Source: Terebella lapidaria
Taxonomy: Eukaryota; Annelida; Polychaeta; Terebellida; Terebellidae
NCBI GenBank assembly: GCA_949152475.1
Contig: OX424568.1
Coordinates: 4,625,667-4,689,666, forward strand
DNA: 64,000 nt
Direction of reading: 5' to 3'
The notes under the pieces are model-generated. The model ran no database searches. It saw only the letters and a list, made by a program, of their open reading frames with translations, and was not told the DNA's origin. This document shows positions 25,501-32,503 of the stretch, piece after piece; the stretch's first letter is position 1, and each line of letters starts with the position of its first letter. The position numbers were made by a program, and so were the translations under genes.

Positions 25501-28500
25501 GCGAGAGTTGCTACACAACTATCTAATACAGAAAGTTACACACAAGTGGTAATAAATGAGGCATTCCTCCACCCCAGGACATGGTTTGCAAGGATTTTGA
25601 GGTGTGCCTCCCCACGGGAATCCTGTGTGTGACCACCCCTTGCCCTAGTCACGAGTGTGTAGGTAAGGAGCCAAATTTGCTCGAACCAGTCATATGGCCA
25701 CAATATATTCTGGAACACAAAGATAGACGAAACATAGTACACGGCTTTCGATCCACACAAGAGGATCGTTCGCTTCCATGGAAAATAATACATTTTGATG
25801 CACATATTAAATGCATACGGATGTCCCAACATATTCTCCCGGATCAAATTATTCATGCATGTTTGCAATATTCTTTTTATTTTTTGTTCAATCCAGATAT
25901 CTGCACACTGCCCATGGACGTGGGCCCGTGTGACTCAGTGGAACCCCGGTACTTCTACGACACCAGTGTCGGCTCCTGCCAGCCGTTTGACTGGGGCGGC
26001 TGTGGCGGCAACGCCAACAAGTTCGAGAGTCTACAGGCTTGCCACGAGCTTTGTGGTCCAGGTACTCTTGTATTGTCAAAGTATGCATTTCATTCTAACA
26101 TGATCATATGAGTTATCAGTGTTAAATTCGTTGGGTTCCATTCATATTATTGTTCAAAATGGCTTGGGTTTCAAGTAGAAAATCGTGATAAATATGTGAT
26201 GCATATTTGTTTAAATACCAAGAATAAACACACAAGCTTGATGTGGCAGGCTGCCCGGCGGTGCTGTGTGTGACCCCACCGGACGAGGAGGGCCCGAAAC
26301 CCTGTCCGTTTGGCTATAAGAAGGACACAAGAGGCTGTCAAACGTGCGACTGTAAAGACGACCCGTGTGAGGTGCTGTATAAATGGTTCTACAAGGGTTC
26401 ACACCTGTGGTCCAGATCGTGGTCTATTCAGAAACGCCCTTGGCACAGGCATAAATGACAATTTAACAGCCTACACAAATACAACGAAATCAGAAGTTAT
26501 TATACAGCATGGATTATTGGTATTAAAGAATTATTAATCTTATTGATGTTCGCGCGGTACTGCTGATTTGTAGCTCTATGTGTTCTTGTTTTCATCAGGA
26601 CTTCCCCTGTAAACCAGGGAACATATGTGTGTCGTTTCAAGGAATCCCAGAATGTATCGGTGAGTCCATTCTGAACAATACTGTGACTGTTACACATGTG
26701 TATGAAAATATGTAAAATGTAAAGAATACCGAGATTTTCACACTTATTATATAATTTCCAATGTATCATGTCCATTATACTAACACCACTTTTATAGGCC
26801 CGCCTAATTCATTCATGTACACTATACTAACACCACACTTATATGTGACTGTACATGCCTATTCGAATCATGTACTAACATATTTTTATAGGCTGTCCGC
26901 TGCCCCTGTGTATACCATTCTGTGTCAACGGCTACAGATTGGACAAGAATGGGTGTCAAACATGTGACTGCCTTGGATGCGACGTTCGTAGCGTTCAGTT
27001 GCACAGCAAAGACAAAAACAATGACATTGAATATTGATGACAAACATAACTTCCCAATCAGTACTTGGTATGACTTATGTATAATGTTGTGGAAAACAAT
27101 ACGTGACTTTTGACCGGTTTCCAGGACTTGAAGTGTGAGCCGGGTGAGGTTTGTATGGAGCTGCCGCCCCCGTGTCTCCCTGGACTCACGTGTCCCCCTC
27201 AGGCTCAGTGTGTCAGTGAGTATGAAAGGCAGCACTACAGGAGCGCTCAGTGACACAAAACGGTTCATAGCTGTTTGCCTATTCCATGCAAGAACGCTGA
27301 AGAACGAACGCTTTCGTGACACTAGAAGGGCCCCTGGTGTATCTTTTTAAAACGCTCGAGCATTGAGAGTTGCTCAGTGCGATCGATTTACATAATACAT
27401 TTATTGGCCACCGATTAAAAGACTATGAATCGCGATTGCTTCATTCACAATACTCAGTATTCACTGCGTAATTTTCTTGATCGCGTCGTTATGATTTTTC
27501 AGACTGTCCGGTGTACGACTGTTTGTACCTTTGTGAGTCTGGTTACAAACTGGACAAGGACGGCTGCGAGGGCTGCACGTGTGTCGACCCGTGTGAGGTC
27601 AGAGTTCGTTTTTGGTTTGAAGCCAATGATATGAGACAGGGTGGTTAGATGAGACATGGGATCTTTCTAACGAGATCAATTAACTATCGGACTAGCACAT
27701 TGGGGGTTGTTTAGGTTGCACATAGGATAGCAATCAAGCAATCATCATTCGAGTAATTAATCGATCAGACAGCATTCAACTAGCATAATTACAAAGTATG
27801 TTTCTAAAGCCAGGAATCACAAACAAATATTGAACTTTGGAACTAGCCATTTTTTTTCTGGTTGCTAACAAGTTTATTTGTTCAGGATATATTATCCTGA
27901 TGATCACTGTTGATGTGAATATTGTTCAAGGAATACTGTCTCTATTCGTAGCATTTTGACTGCGAATTCGGCTATAAGTGTTATGAGGACGAAGACGGCA
28001 ATCCTGAATGTCACGGTGAGACGACCACTACGCCCGATAGTGTTCACTGTGACCAAGGCTAGGGTGTAAAGCCGGGCAAATCGACAATAAAGTTGTGCAG
28101 TCGCACTTGTAGTTCATTTTGTTTTATCTTCAATGCACCAGCTTTGTGTCTCTCAAGTTACATATATATTATATACATTAAGTGATCAATAAAACTAAAT
28201 CGATCGCCTTATGATTCTCTATGAATTCTATGGGTCTACACTGTTTTTTGGTAGCAAATATTGGCAAAGCCTAAAAACTTTGATTTCTAGAATGCCCACA
28301 AGTCGACTGTTACGGATCTTGTGAGTTCGGATTCCAACTGACAGAAGAGGGCTGCCAGACTTGTGATTGTGTCGAAGGTAAAGTCAATATTGGTATTCAA
28401 TTCCCCTCGTCTCCGAGCCTGTTGTCAACATTCAGCAATATTGATATTCAGCCCACATTCTATCCAATCATACATTCATAAAAATTTATATGCCAACCAG

Positions 28501-28996
28501 AATTAAAATGCCTAATCAAAATATCTCGCCTTTATACTATAATAATTCAGTGAAGAAATGCCCGTGTGGTGAGCCGCTGAAGGATGCTGACGGTAAAGAT
28601 CGAAAGTGTTCTGTTCACCAGCCGCCTCCTACCAGCAGCAGACGACGTGACAGCACGCGCTCCAGACGTGACAGCACGCGCTCCAGACGTGACAGCACGC
28701 GCTCCAGACGTAACAATCGCTCAAGACGTACACGCTTCAGACGGAACACGCGTAACCAGGACAGTCGCAGAAACGACGTGTTATATCGCACGCGCAGGAA
28801 TTCGCGGCGCGCGCGGATTGTCATTGATGAACCGAAGGTTGTAAGTCGTCAGAGAAACTCGCGTCGTCAAGAGAGCTCGCGCCGTCGGAATAGACGCAGC
28901 AGAAAGCCTGTGAGAGAGTGTGGCGACTGTCCACCTGGGTACTTCTGTAATGTGGATCCTAAGGGACGCTTCTCCGTGTGTTGTCCCGACCACTGA
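10390..28996 (+). CDS. Gene A: multi-domain WAP/antistasin/lustrin/Kunitz secreted protein (34 exons visible, 5' incomplete)
   Basis: Large modular gene whose visible exons encode about 1,301 residues. Domain order: WAP; antistasin x2; lustrin; antistasin; lustrin x2; antistasin x4; Kunitz; antistasin; Kunitz x2; antistasin; Kunitz; antistasin x4 (the last a single exon); C-terminal lustrin domain split by an Arg-rich insert; stop at 28994-28996. All introns are GT-AG. Single-exon domains are phase 1-1; antistasin domains are split by a phase 0 intron. Joined exon lengths (3,908 bp, with two bases belonging to an upstream codon) end exactly in frame at the stop. The families are known serine-protease inhibitors (WAP, antistasin, Kunitz) or nacre-matrix modules (lustrin type), so a secreted inhibitor or matrix role is inferred. 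A signal peptide is expected upstream but was not seen. Gene B is the closest relative, with a colinear front half. Confidence 0.88.
11283..11690 (-). mobile_element. Merlin (IS1016-type) transposase relic
   Basis: The minus-strand reading gives [23 protein letters not shown] and [10 protein letters not shown]. This matches the first catalytic D region of Merlin/IS1595-type DDE transposases, whose consensus is like IDES..KRKYNRG...WVFGGVERG...TLI. A second, partly duplicated copy of the same segment follows ([27 protein letters not shown]). Frames are broken and the rest of the transposase and the termini were not found, so this is a dead fragment in a gene A intron. Confidence 0.65.
12292..12403 (-). 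pseudogene. Possible WD40-type exon or exon relic, antisense in a gene A intron
   Basis: On the minus strand a 112-bp open segment lies between a good acceptor (tgtttccag) and a donor (gtaaat). It reads [19 protein letters not shown], which resembles the GH...V..IS.D....I.LW signature of a WD40 blade. No companion exons could be assembled; an adjacent antisense open stretch at 11944-12129 has no convincing link. It could be a captured exon, a pseudogene fragment or chance. Confidence 0.25.
12921..13138. repeat. Dispersed repeat R2, copy 1
   Basis: About 215 bp closely matches 60257-60470, including the core acactggcgtcatcagggg. A partial inverted copy is at 13990-14113. Family unknown; possibly a non-coding tail of a retroposon. 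Confidence 0.8.
13990..14113. repeat. Dispersed repeat R2, inverted partial copy
   Basis: This is the reverse complement of part of the repeat at 12921-13138; ggtggggcttcgtttctatt matches its complement. It therefore forms a loose inverted pair with copy 1 inside the same intron. Confidence 0.7.
14432..14919 (+). CDS. Gene A antistasin cassette 1 (exons 14432-14538 and 14862-14919)
   Basis: Exon a encodes [17 protein letters not shown], then CPTCTC and DPCK. Exon b is the short type (VTCPGRQVC...APLC, three cysteines). The two are separated by a phase 0 intron. Seven plus three cysteines gives an even number. It follows a 3.9-kb intron after the WAP exon. Confidence 0.85.
15125..15456 (+). 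CDS. Gene A antistasin cassette 2 (exons 15125-15222 and 15396-15456)
   Basis: Exon a reads [20 protein letters not shown] with GCATCQC. Exon b is short: [19 protein letters not shown]. Exon b is closely related to gene B exons 33146-33203 and 34380-34437, which share the VVLCA..(V/I)C.V..G.A.C pattern. Confidence 0.88.
15749..15895 (+). CDS. Gene A lustrin-type domain 1
   Basis: Phase 1-1 exon encoding [18 protein letters not shown], then C-x6[10 protein letters not shown] and GFCC. This fits the lustrin cysteine-rich repeat (CPxGxPL...C...CPxGxxC...CC). The equivalent gene B exon is 35174-35308. Confidence 0.87.
16729..17110 (+). repeat. Decayed 5' part of repeat family R1
   Basis: Begins ttccgataacctactggcat, related to the start of the R1 copies at 35421 and 39917 (ggtccgataacctattggca). 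It is followed by the same cgtcgtcc and TTTTCGAAATTTTTCTC-like sequence. Strongly diverged. Confidence 0.6.
17126..17694. mobile_element. MITE-like foldback element M1, copy 1 (569 bp)
   Basis: Long imperfect terminal inverted repeats start TACTCTGATTTTTCTA. TA dinucleotides flank both ends (17124-17125 and 17695-17696), which suggests a Tc1/mariner-type non-autonomous element. The second copy is at 19041-19607, with the unique centre in opposite orientation. It ends about 50 bp before the next gene A exon. Confidence 0.8.
17748..18467 (+). CDS. Gene A antistasin cassette 3 (exons 17748-17842 and 18377-18467)
   Basis: Exon a: [30 protein letters not shown]. Exon b is the long type: [16 protein letters not shown], then [11 protein letters not shown], with five cysteines. 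Exon b differs from gene B exon 43482-43572 at only about five of 91 bases, much less than gene B's own duplicate exon b copies differ from each other. Confidence 0.9.
18781..18930 (+). CDS. Gene A lustrin-type domain 2
   Basis: Encodes [34 protein letters not shown] and RFAVCC; phase 1-1. Closest relative is gene B exon 41885-42034, in the same position after the corresponding antistasin cassette. Confidence 0.9.
19041..19607. mobile_element. MITE-like foldback element M1, copy 2 (567 bp)
   Basis: Termini TACTCGG and CCGAGCA (inverted TGCTCGG) are followed by a shared TTTTTCTAACTCGTTTACAC. TA flanks lie at 19039-19040 and 19608-19609. Inner arms of more than 150 bp are complementary. No transposase is encoded; it would be mobilised in trans. 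Confidence 0.83.
19699..19842 (+). CDS. Gene A lustrin-type domain 3
   Basis: Encodes [28 protein letters not shown] and [15 protein letters not shown]; phase 1-1. The tail matches gene B exons 42747-42893 and 44062-44208 ([14 protein letters not shown]), which supports colinear ancestry. Confidence 0.88.
20198..20653 (+). CDS. Gene A antistasin cassette 4 (exons 20198-20292 and 20563-20653)
   Basis: Exon a: [30 protein letters not shown]; its donor gtttga is weak. Exon b: [17 protein letters not shown] and [10 protein letters not shown]. Exon b resembles the second-cassette b exons of genes C and D ([10 protein letters not shown] followed by a gtacgtacg donor). Confidence 0.88.
21105..21494 (+). 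CDS. Gene A antistasin cassette 5 (exons 21105-21199 and 21401-21494)
   Basis: Exon a: [29 protein letters not shown]. Exon b: [27 protein letters not shown]. Directly upstream of exon b is a decayed partial copy of the same exon (see 21277-21400). Confidence 0.88.
21277..21400 (+). pseudogene. Relic of a tandemly duplicated antistasin b exon
   Basis: The sequence around 21336 (ggccagacctgtacagaaat) repeats that of the live exon 83 bp downstream (ggccagacctgcatagaagt). The flanking ttctgtgcgcaatatttctt and ttctgtatgcaacatttctt repeat as well. Read in frame it gives [13 protein letters not shown], a match to [13 protein letters not shown]. The acceptor AG and the downstream cysteines are lost, so it is not expected to be spliced in. 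Confidence 0.75.
21771..22223 (+). CDS. Gene A antistasin cassette 6 (exons 21771-21865 and 22136-22223)
   Basis: Exon a: [30 protein letters not shown]. Exon b: [26 protein letters not shown]. Standard phases 1-0 and 0-1. Confidence 0.88.
22325..22604 (+). CDS. Gene A antistasin cassette 7 (exons 22325-22419 and 22517-22604)
   Basis: Exon a: [30 protein letters not shown]. Exon b: [26 protein letters not shown]. The intron between them is under 100 bp, the shortest in this gene. Confidence 0.9.
22921..23085 (+). CDS. Gene A Kunitz domain 1 (P1 Lys)
   Basis: 165-bp phase 1-1 exon. Motifs: [37 protein letters not shown], giving the six Kunitz cysteines in standard spacing. The reactive-site pair is K-A, so trypsin-like proteases are the predicted target. 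Confidence 0.92.
23697..24074 (+). CDS. Gene A antistasin cassette 8 (exons 23697-23791 and 23987-24074)
   Basis: Exon a: [30 protein letters not shown]. Exon b: [25 protein letters not shown]. It links Kunitz domains 1 and 2. Confidence 0.88.
24375..24539 (+). CDS. Gene A Kunitz domain 2 (P1 Tyr)
   Basis: [38 protein letters not shown]1 is Tyr, which points to chymotrypsin-like targets. The exon and roughly 70 bp or more of intron on each side are homologous to the two Kunitz exons of gene D on the opposite strand. Confidence 0.92.
24821..24985 (+). CDS. Gene A Kunitz domain 3 (P1 Glu)
   Basis: [36 protein letters not shown]. All six cysteines are kept, but the P1 position is acidic (Glu). 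Classic trypsin inhibition is therefore unlikely; it may target another protease or serve a non-inhibitory role. Confidence 0.92.
25085..25662 (+). CDS. Gene A antistasin cassette 9 (exons 25085-25179 and 25578-25662)
   Basis: Exon a: [30 protein letters not shown]. Exon b: [24 protein letters not shown]. The intron between them carries a 144-bp tandem duplication. Confidence 0.88.
25234..25521. repeat. 144-bp tandem duplication in a gene A intron
   Basis: Two nearly identical units start at about 25234 and 25378, each beginning aacgaacatttttttcgtta and containing cctatcactaggaagaac and gaagtgagcgagagttgct. The few differences imply a recent event. Confidence 0.88.
25897..26061 (+). CDS. Gene A Kunitz domain 4 (P1 Asp)
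   Basis: [37 protein letters not shown]1 is Asp. The WGGC variant of the usual YGGC, and YDTSVG, are shared with gene B Kunitz exon 46462-46623, marking the two as the same lineage. Confidence 0.92.
26250..26659 (+). CDS. Gene A antistasin cassette 10 (exons 26250-26371 and 26599-26659)
   Basis: Exon a is longer than usual (122 bp), with an acidic insert [17 protein letters not shown] before CQTCDC and DDPCE. Exon b is the short type: [19 protein letters not shown]. Confidence 0.86.
26892..27215 (+). CDS. Gene A antistasin cassette 11 (exons 26892-26983 and 27125-27215)
   Basis: Exon a: [25 protein letters not shown], then a shortened LGCD end with a weak donor (gttcgt). Exon b: [24 protein letters not shown]. 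The shortened end is shared with gene B exon 48177-48268 (TCIDCE), and the b exons match too, so this is a colinear pair. Confidence 0.85.
27503..28015 (+). CDS. Gene A antistasin cassette 12 (exons 27503-27597 and 27952-28015)
   Basis: Exon a: [30 protein letters not shown]. Exon b is a short acidic type: [20 protein letters not shown]. Reading past the donor stays open for 15 more codons to a stop at 28060, followed by AATAAA, so an alternative 3' end is possible. Confidence 0.86.
28086..28091 (+). terminator. Possible internal poly(A) signal of gene A
   Basis: AATAAA lies 24 bases after the stop reached by reading through the donor at 28015. It would end a shorter isoform lacking the last antistasin half and the Arg-rich terminal domain. 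Confidence 0.35.
28291..28377 (+). CDS. Gene A antistasin half-domain (single exon)
   Basis: [29 protein letters not shown]. Unlike every other a exon it ends in phase 1 and has no b partner, so it can splice straight to the final lustrin exon. Confidence 0.85.
28551..28996 (+). CDS. Gene A terminal lustrin-type domain with Arg-rich insert, and stop
   Basis: The domain starts [19 protein letters not shown] and resumes about 100 residues later with [19 protein letters not shown], then PDH and the stop. Between the second and third cysteine positions lies an insert dominated by Arg and Ser, including three exact 21-bp repeats encoding SRRDSTR-type units (about 28650-28712). The insert is highly basic and probably disordered. 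The final exon of gene B has the same split architecture with an unrelated insert. Confidence 0.9.
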
Positions 28997-29024
28997 GCGG
29001 GCAATAATGTCTACTTTGTCCGCT

Positions 29025-29030
29025 AATAAA
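29025..29030 (+). terminator. Poly(A) signal of gene A
   Basis: AATAAA lies 29 bases after the gene A stop codon. Confidence 0.75.
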
Positions 29031-30230
29031 AGCGAATGAATCAGAATGGACGTTGTTGTGGTTAATAACAGAGCTAGGGATATGACAATGGAAATCATTC
29101 TTGATAATAAAAAGTGCCAGTATTACGGCACAAATTCATGAATCAGTCCATGATATAATATATTGCCACCGATAAAAATCGCCATTAGACCTATCCGTGG
29201 GGACGATAATAATATTTAGAACAGATGAGAAACTTGTGATATCTAATTGAACAAATGTCCACATTAATCGAGTAACTGGAATATTTCTCATTTTAGCTAT
29301 TGGCACATATTTCATACTCCAATCTCGGCCCAATACTTGCCACAAAACTCGCCTTATCACACAGACACCGGATTTCACCCCATGCCACACCCTGGCACTC
29401 GTCAAGAAACATTTCTCAGAGACCACTGCTGCAGTCAGGTTTCGTCAAGAATCCTTTATGAATGATTGCTGTCTGAGGGGCATAGAACGACCAGTTTAAG
29501 AGAGTTTGCCATTAAAAAATTTAATGGCATTATTACCCTCTTTTTTGAAAGCCAGGTAAGATTACCCAAGAGTGTTTATTATAGAGGTAAGTGTGTAATA
29601 AATACTGGTTTTAACAGGTTAAAACTTCCTTTTCAGTATGGTAACTCGACACCTTTAAGATTTACATACACTTCCATTGTAATGTTTTGCTGGAAAATAC
29701 TTGCTAAAATTGTTTCAATCTCCAAATAAAATCAGTATGTGAAAGCCTTGTATAGCTATTGTAGGAATAGATGAGCACTTGACTGACACCTGGCGAAAAC
29801 CTCGACAAACAAACGCCAAAATAGAGGGCCGATTTACTCAGTTGTGCTTCCGCCCAGTGAACTCTTATTTCATCTTGGAAACTTACATATAGGAAGGGAA
29901 ATGGTTGTCCTACAAGCATACAAACTAAAAAGAGCCTTCTTACATCATTACCTGTGCATTTTGAGCAGAAATTGTGATTTTTAAAATACTATAGTACTTT
30001 GATGCTCCATTTTGACCATACAAGGGAAAACGATACCGGTCCCTAACCATATCATGACATTCTCCTGTTTTGTAAAAGTCACCTGGGCCTACTGGATTTT
30101 TATTAAGATTTAGATAAATTTCCACGTCCTCTGGATTTGAAGAAAAATACATTTTATTGTTATGAAGCTCACCCGTGTATTGTACATAGGGGTATAGACA
30201 AATGTGAATAAAACGAAATAGAATGAAAAT
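29031..30230. other. Intergenic, A to B
   Basis: AT-rich sequence with no supported gene, RNA or known repeat. Short open frames here lack homology cues and splice context. Confidence 0.5.
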
Positions 30231-31227
30231 TACCCCAAAGGCTAAGAAAGGTTACCGGGCAATATATATTTTATATATTAGCCTTTTGTCCCGTGACCTT
30301 AGAAATTAGGTCATTGGGCATTGGTCAAGGTCACGAAAATATTCAGCATATATCATTTCTAGTATGTCCAACATTGATTCTCAAGCTGTAAAGTCGATAA
30401 TAAACGAGATATTAGCCATTTTGTCCTTTGACCATACGAATGAGGTCAAAGGTCGAATTCAAGATCATGCATTTATTCAGCATATATCATTTCCTATAGG
30501 AAATGATATATAATTGATTCCTAAGCTGTAAAGTCGATAATAGGTGAGATATTAGCCATTTTGTCCTGCGACCTTGAAAATGACGTCAAAGGTCAAATTC
30601 AAAGTCACGACAATTTTCAGAATGTATCATTTAATATATGTTCATAATTGATTCCTAAGCTGTAAAGTCGATAATAAGCAAGATATTAGCCATTTTGTCA
30701 CGTGGTCTTGAAAATTAGGTCAAAGGTCAAATTCAAGGTCACAACAATATTCAGAATATATAATTTCCTATATGTCCACAATTGATTCCTAGTCTCTAAT
30801 CTCCAAATTAAGCGAGATATTAACCAAAATGTGTCCCATTATAAAGCATAGGAGAATTTTACATGGGAAAGTCTCATTTGGGCCCAAAATGGCCAACTTG
30901 GAGCGATTCAAGGGTAACAAAACTTATACACGTCACAGGGGTATATATGATAAGTGTTATGCATCAATAAGAAAAAAGTTACTGAACAGATTTTAAGAAA
31001 ACGGCCGTCAAAGTCCCAAATTGGCCGTTTTTCGTCAAAAATGGCCACCATTTTGAAATAAATGCGAAAAACAAAACTCGGAATATTTTCAGGCATTTTT
31101 GTGCGAAATTTCAGAAAAATTCGATTGTAAACTTTAAAGATAAAAATGTAGACGGACGACGACGACGGACTACGACGGACGCAGCGCCACGGCAATAGGT
31201 TATCGGACCAAAGGTACGGTAACCTAA
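30231..31227 (-). repeat. Dispersed repeat R1, minus-oriented copy
   Basis: It ends at ggttatcggaccaaaggtac followed by ggtaacct, the complement of the R1 start seen at 35421 and 39917. It begins with caaaggctaagaaaggttac, the complement of the R1 end. Inside are about four units of 138 bp containing aagctgtaaagtcgataata. Non-coding. Confidence 0.8.
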
Positions 31228-32469
31228 AAAATATATTGTCGGATTCCAAGCATTTCGATATCGATATCTTTTGACAGGTACTTTTTTTCCTCAAACCATG
31301 TAGATCTTCGAATTGATGGAAAGCTGAAGTCACAAAATATAAAATGAACAAAATCAAAGTAAGGTTTTGAAGTCACGTGTTTCTCATATATTTTGGAAGT
31401 TAAGTTCGTATCAACACCTCGTAAAATCATGTTGAAAAATATAAACTGGTGAAATATCGAAGTGATAGTGATTCTATACTAAAGTGTGTGGATGGACAAT
31501 ACGGAAATGTCAAGGACAAAGTCTTTATTCCGTACCAATCGGAGACATAGCAAGCCCAACGTAAACATATTTGTCTTGTTTTTGTAAAAGTAAGTTCATC
31601 GCCCGTTATAGCATTTGGCTTTGACCTTTAATATCCATCTATCACAGGTTATGAAAAAAATGAAAAAGCCACTATTTTCACATGCACGTGAATTTTAAAA
31701 ACTCTCATATGATACGTTTCATTGATAACTATTTCTTACTTAACCATACGATTATGAAAATGAACCACTGCACTTGAGTTTGTGAGTGCCTGTCCAAATG
31801 AGCTATATACAAATACCAACAGGCACGGCTGAACATACATAGACTCGACAATTTATCAGCATGTGGCAGTGAATAGCGCGGTAAGTTGACAATGGTGTGT
31901 CCGGTCACTGAACACTGGACGTCACAAACTCAAGTCAAACACCGATATATTATTTTCGAGAAAACACTGTAACAATCGCATTTTTTTTTTCTGCCATACA
32001 TATACTTAGCGAAAGGTGTTACCATATTGATTTTCAAGTGTTTATCCGCGCATGTAAATCGGTTTGGGCAAGACATATGTCTCATTATTTGTGACTGACA
32101 AAACAAGATGGAGTTTCTTGAGGATAATTTCTTGTAATGTCAAGACACGGAGATATATGAATTGGTCGACCTTAAAGTGACATAGTGCCAGGCTGTATCG
32201 GTACCAGGTACAGAGAGGCAGAGAGCGGTACGTGACCGGCCGATAGGTGACCGCCATTGTTCATTAGTCCTTTAAATACGGGGTTTTCTTAATAAAGTTA
32301 GAATTTTTTTTGCTCGCGTGAGATCCACCTGATGTACAACTTTGCTAAATATTTATTCTTTAAAAAAAATCGACACATCATACGCTTCCAATTATTCGGA
32401 CTTCACAGGGATTTATCAGTGAACTGTGCTAGTTGCAGACAAGCAACACACGACGGACGGCAGTAGAAG
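31228..32469 (+). other. Upstream region of gene B
   Basis: This stretch should hold the promoter and 5' UTR of gene B. No convincing TATA box or initiator could be chosen among many AT-rich words. A 5' UTR intron cannot be excluded. Confidence 0.4.
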
Positions 32470-32503
32470 ATGAGGGCACTGATCCTGTTGCTCTTCAGTG
32501 CAG
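32470..32503 (+). CDS. Gene B exon 1, signal peptide start
   Basis: MRALILLLFSA plus one base of the next codon. The signal peptide is interrupted by a phase 1 intron and continues in the next exon (VLFGLDNGEP). Gene C has the same arrangement. Confidence 0.85.
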
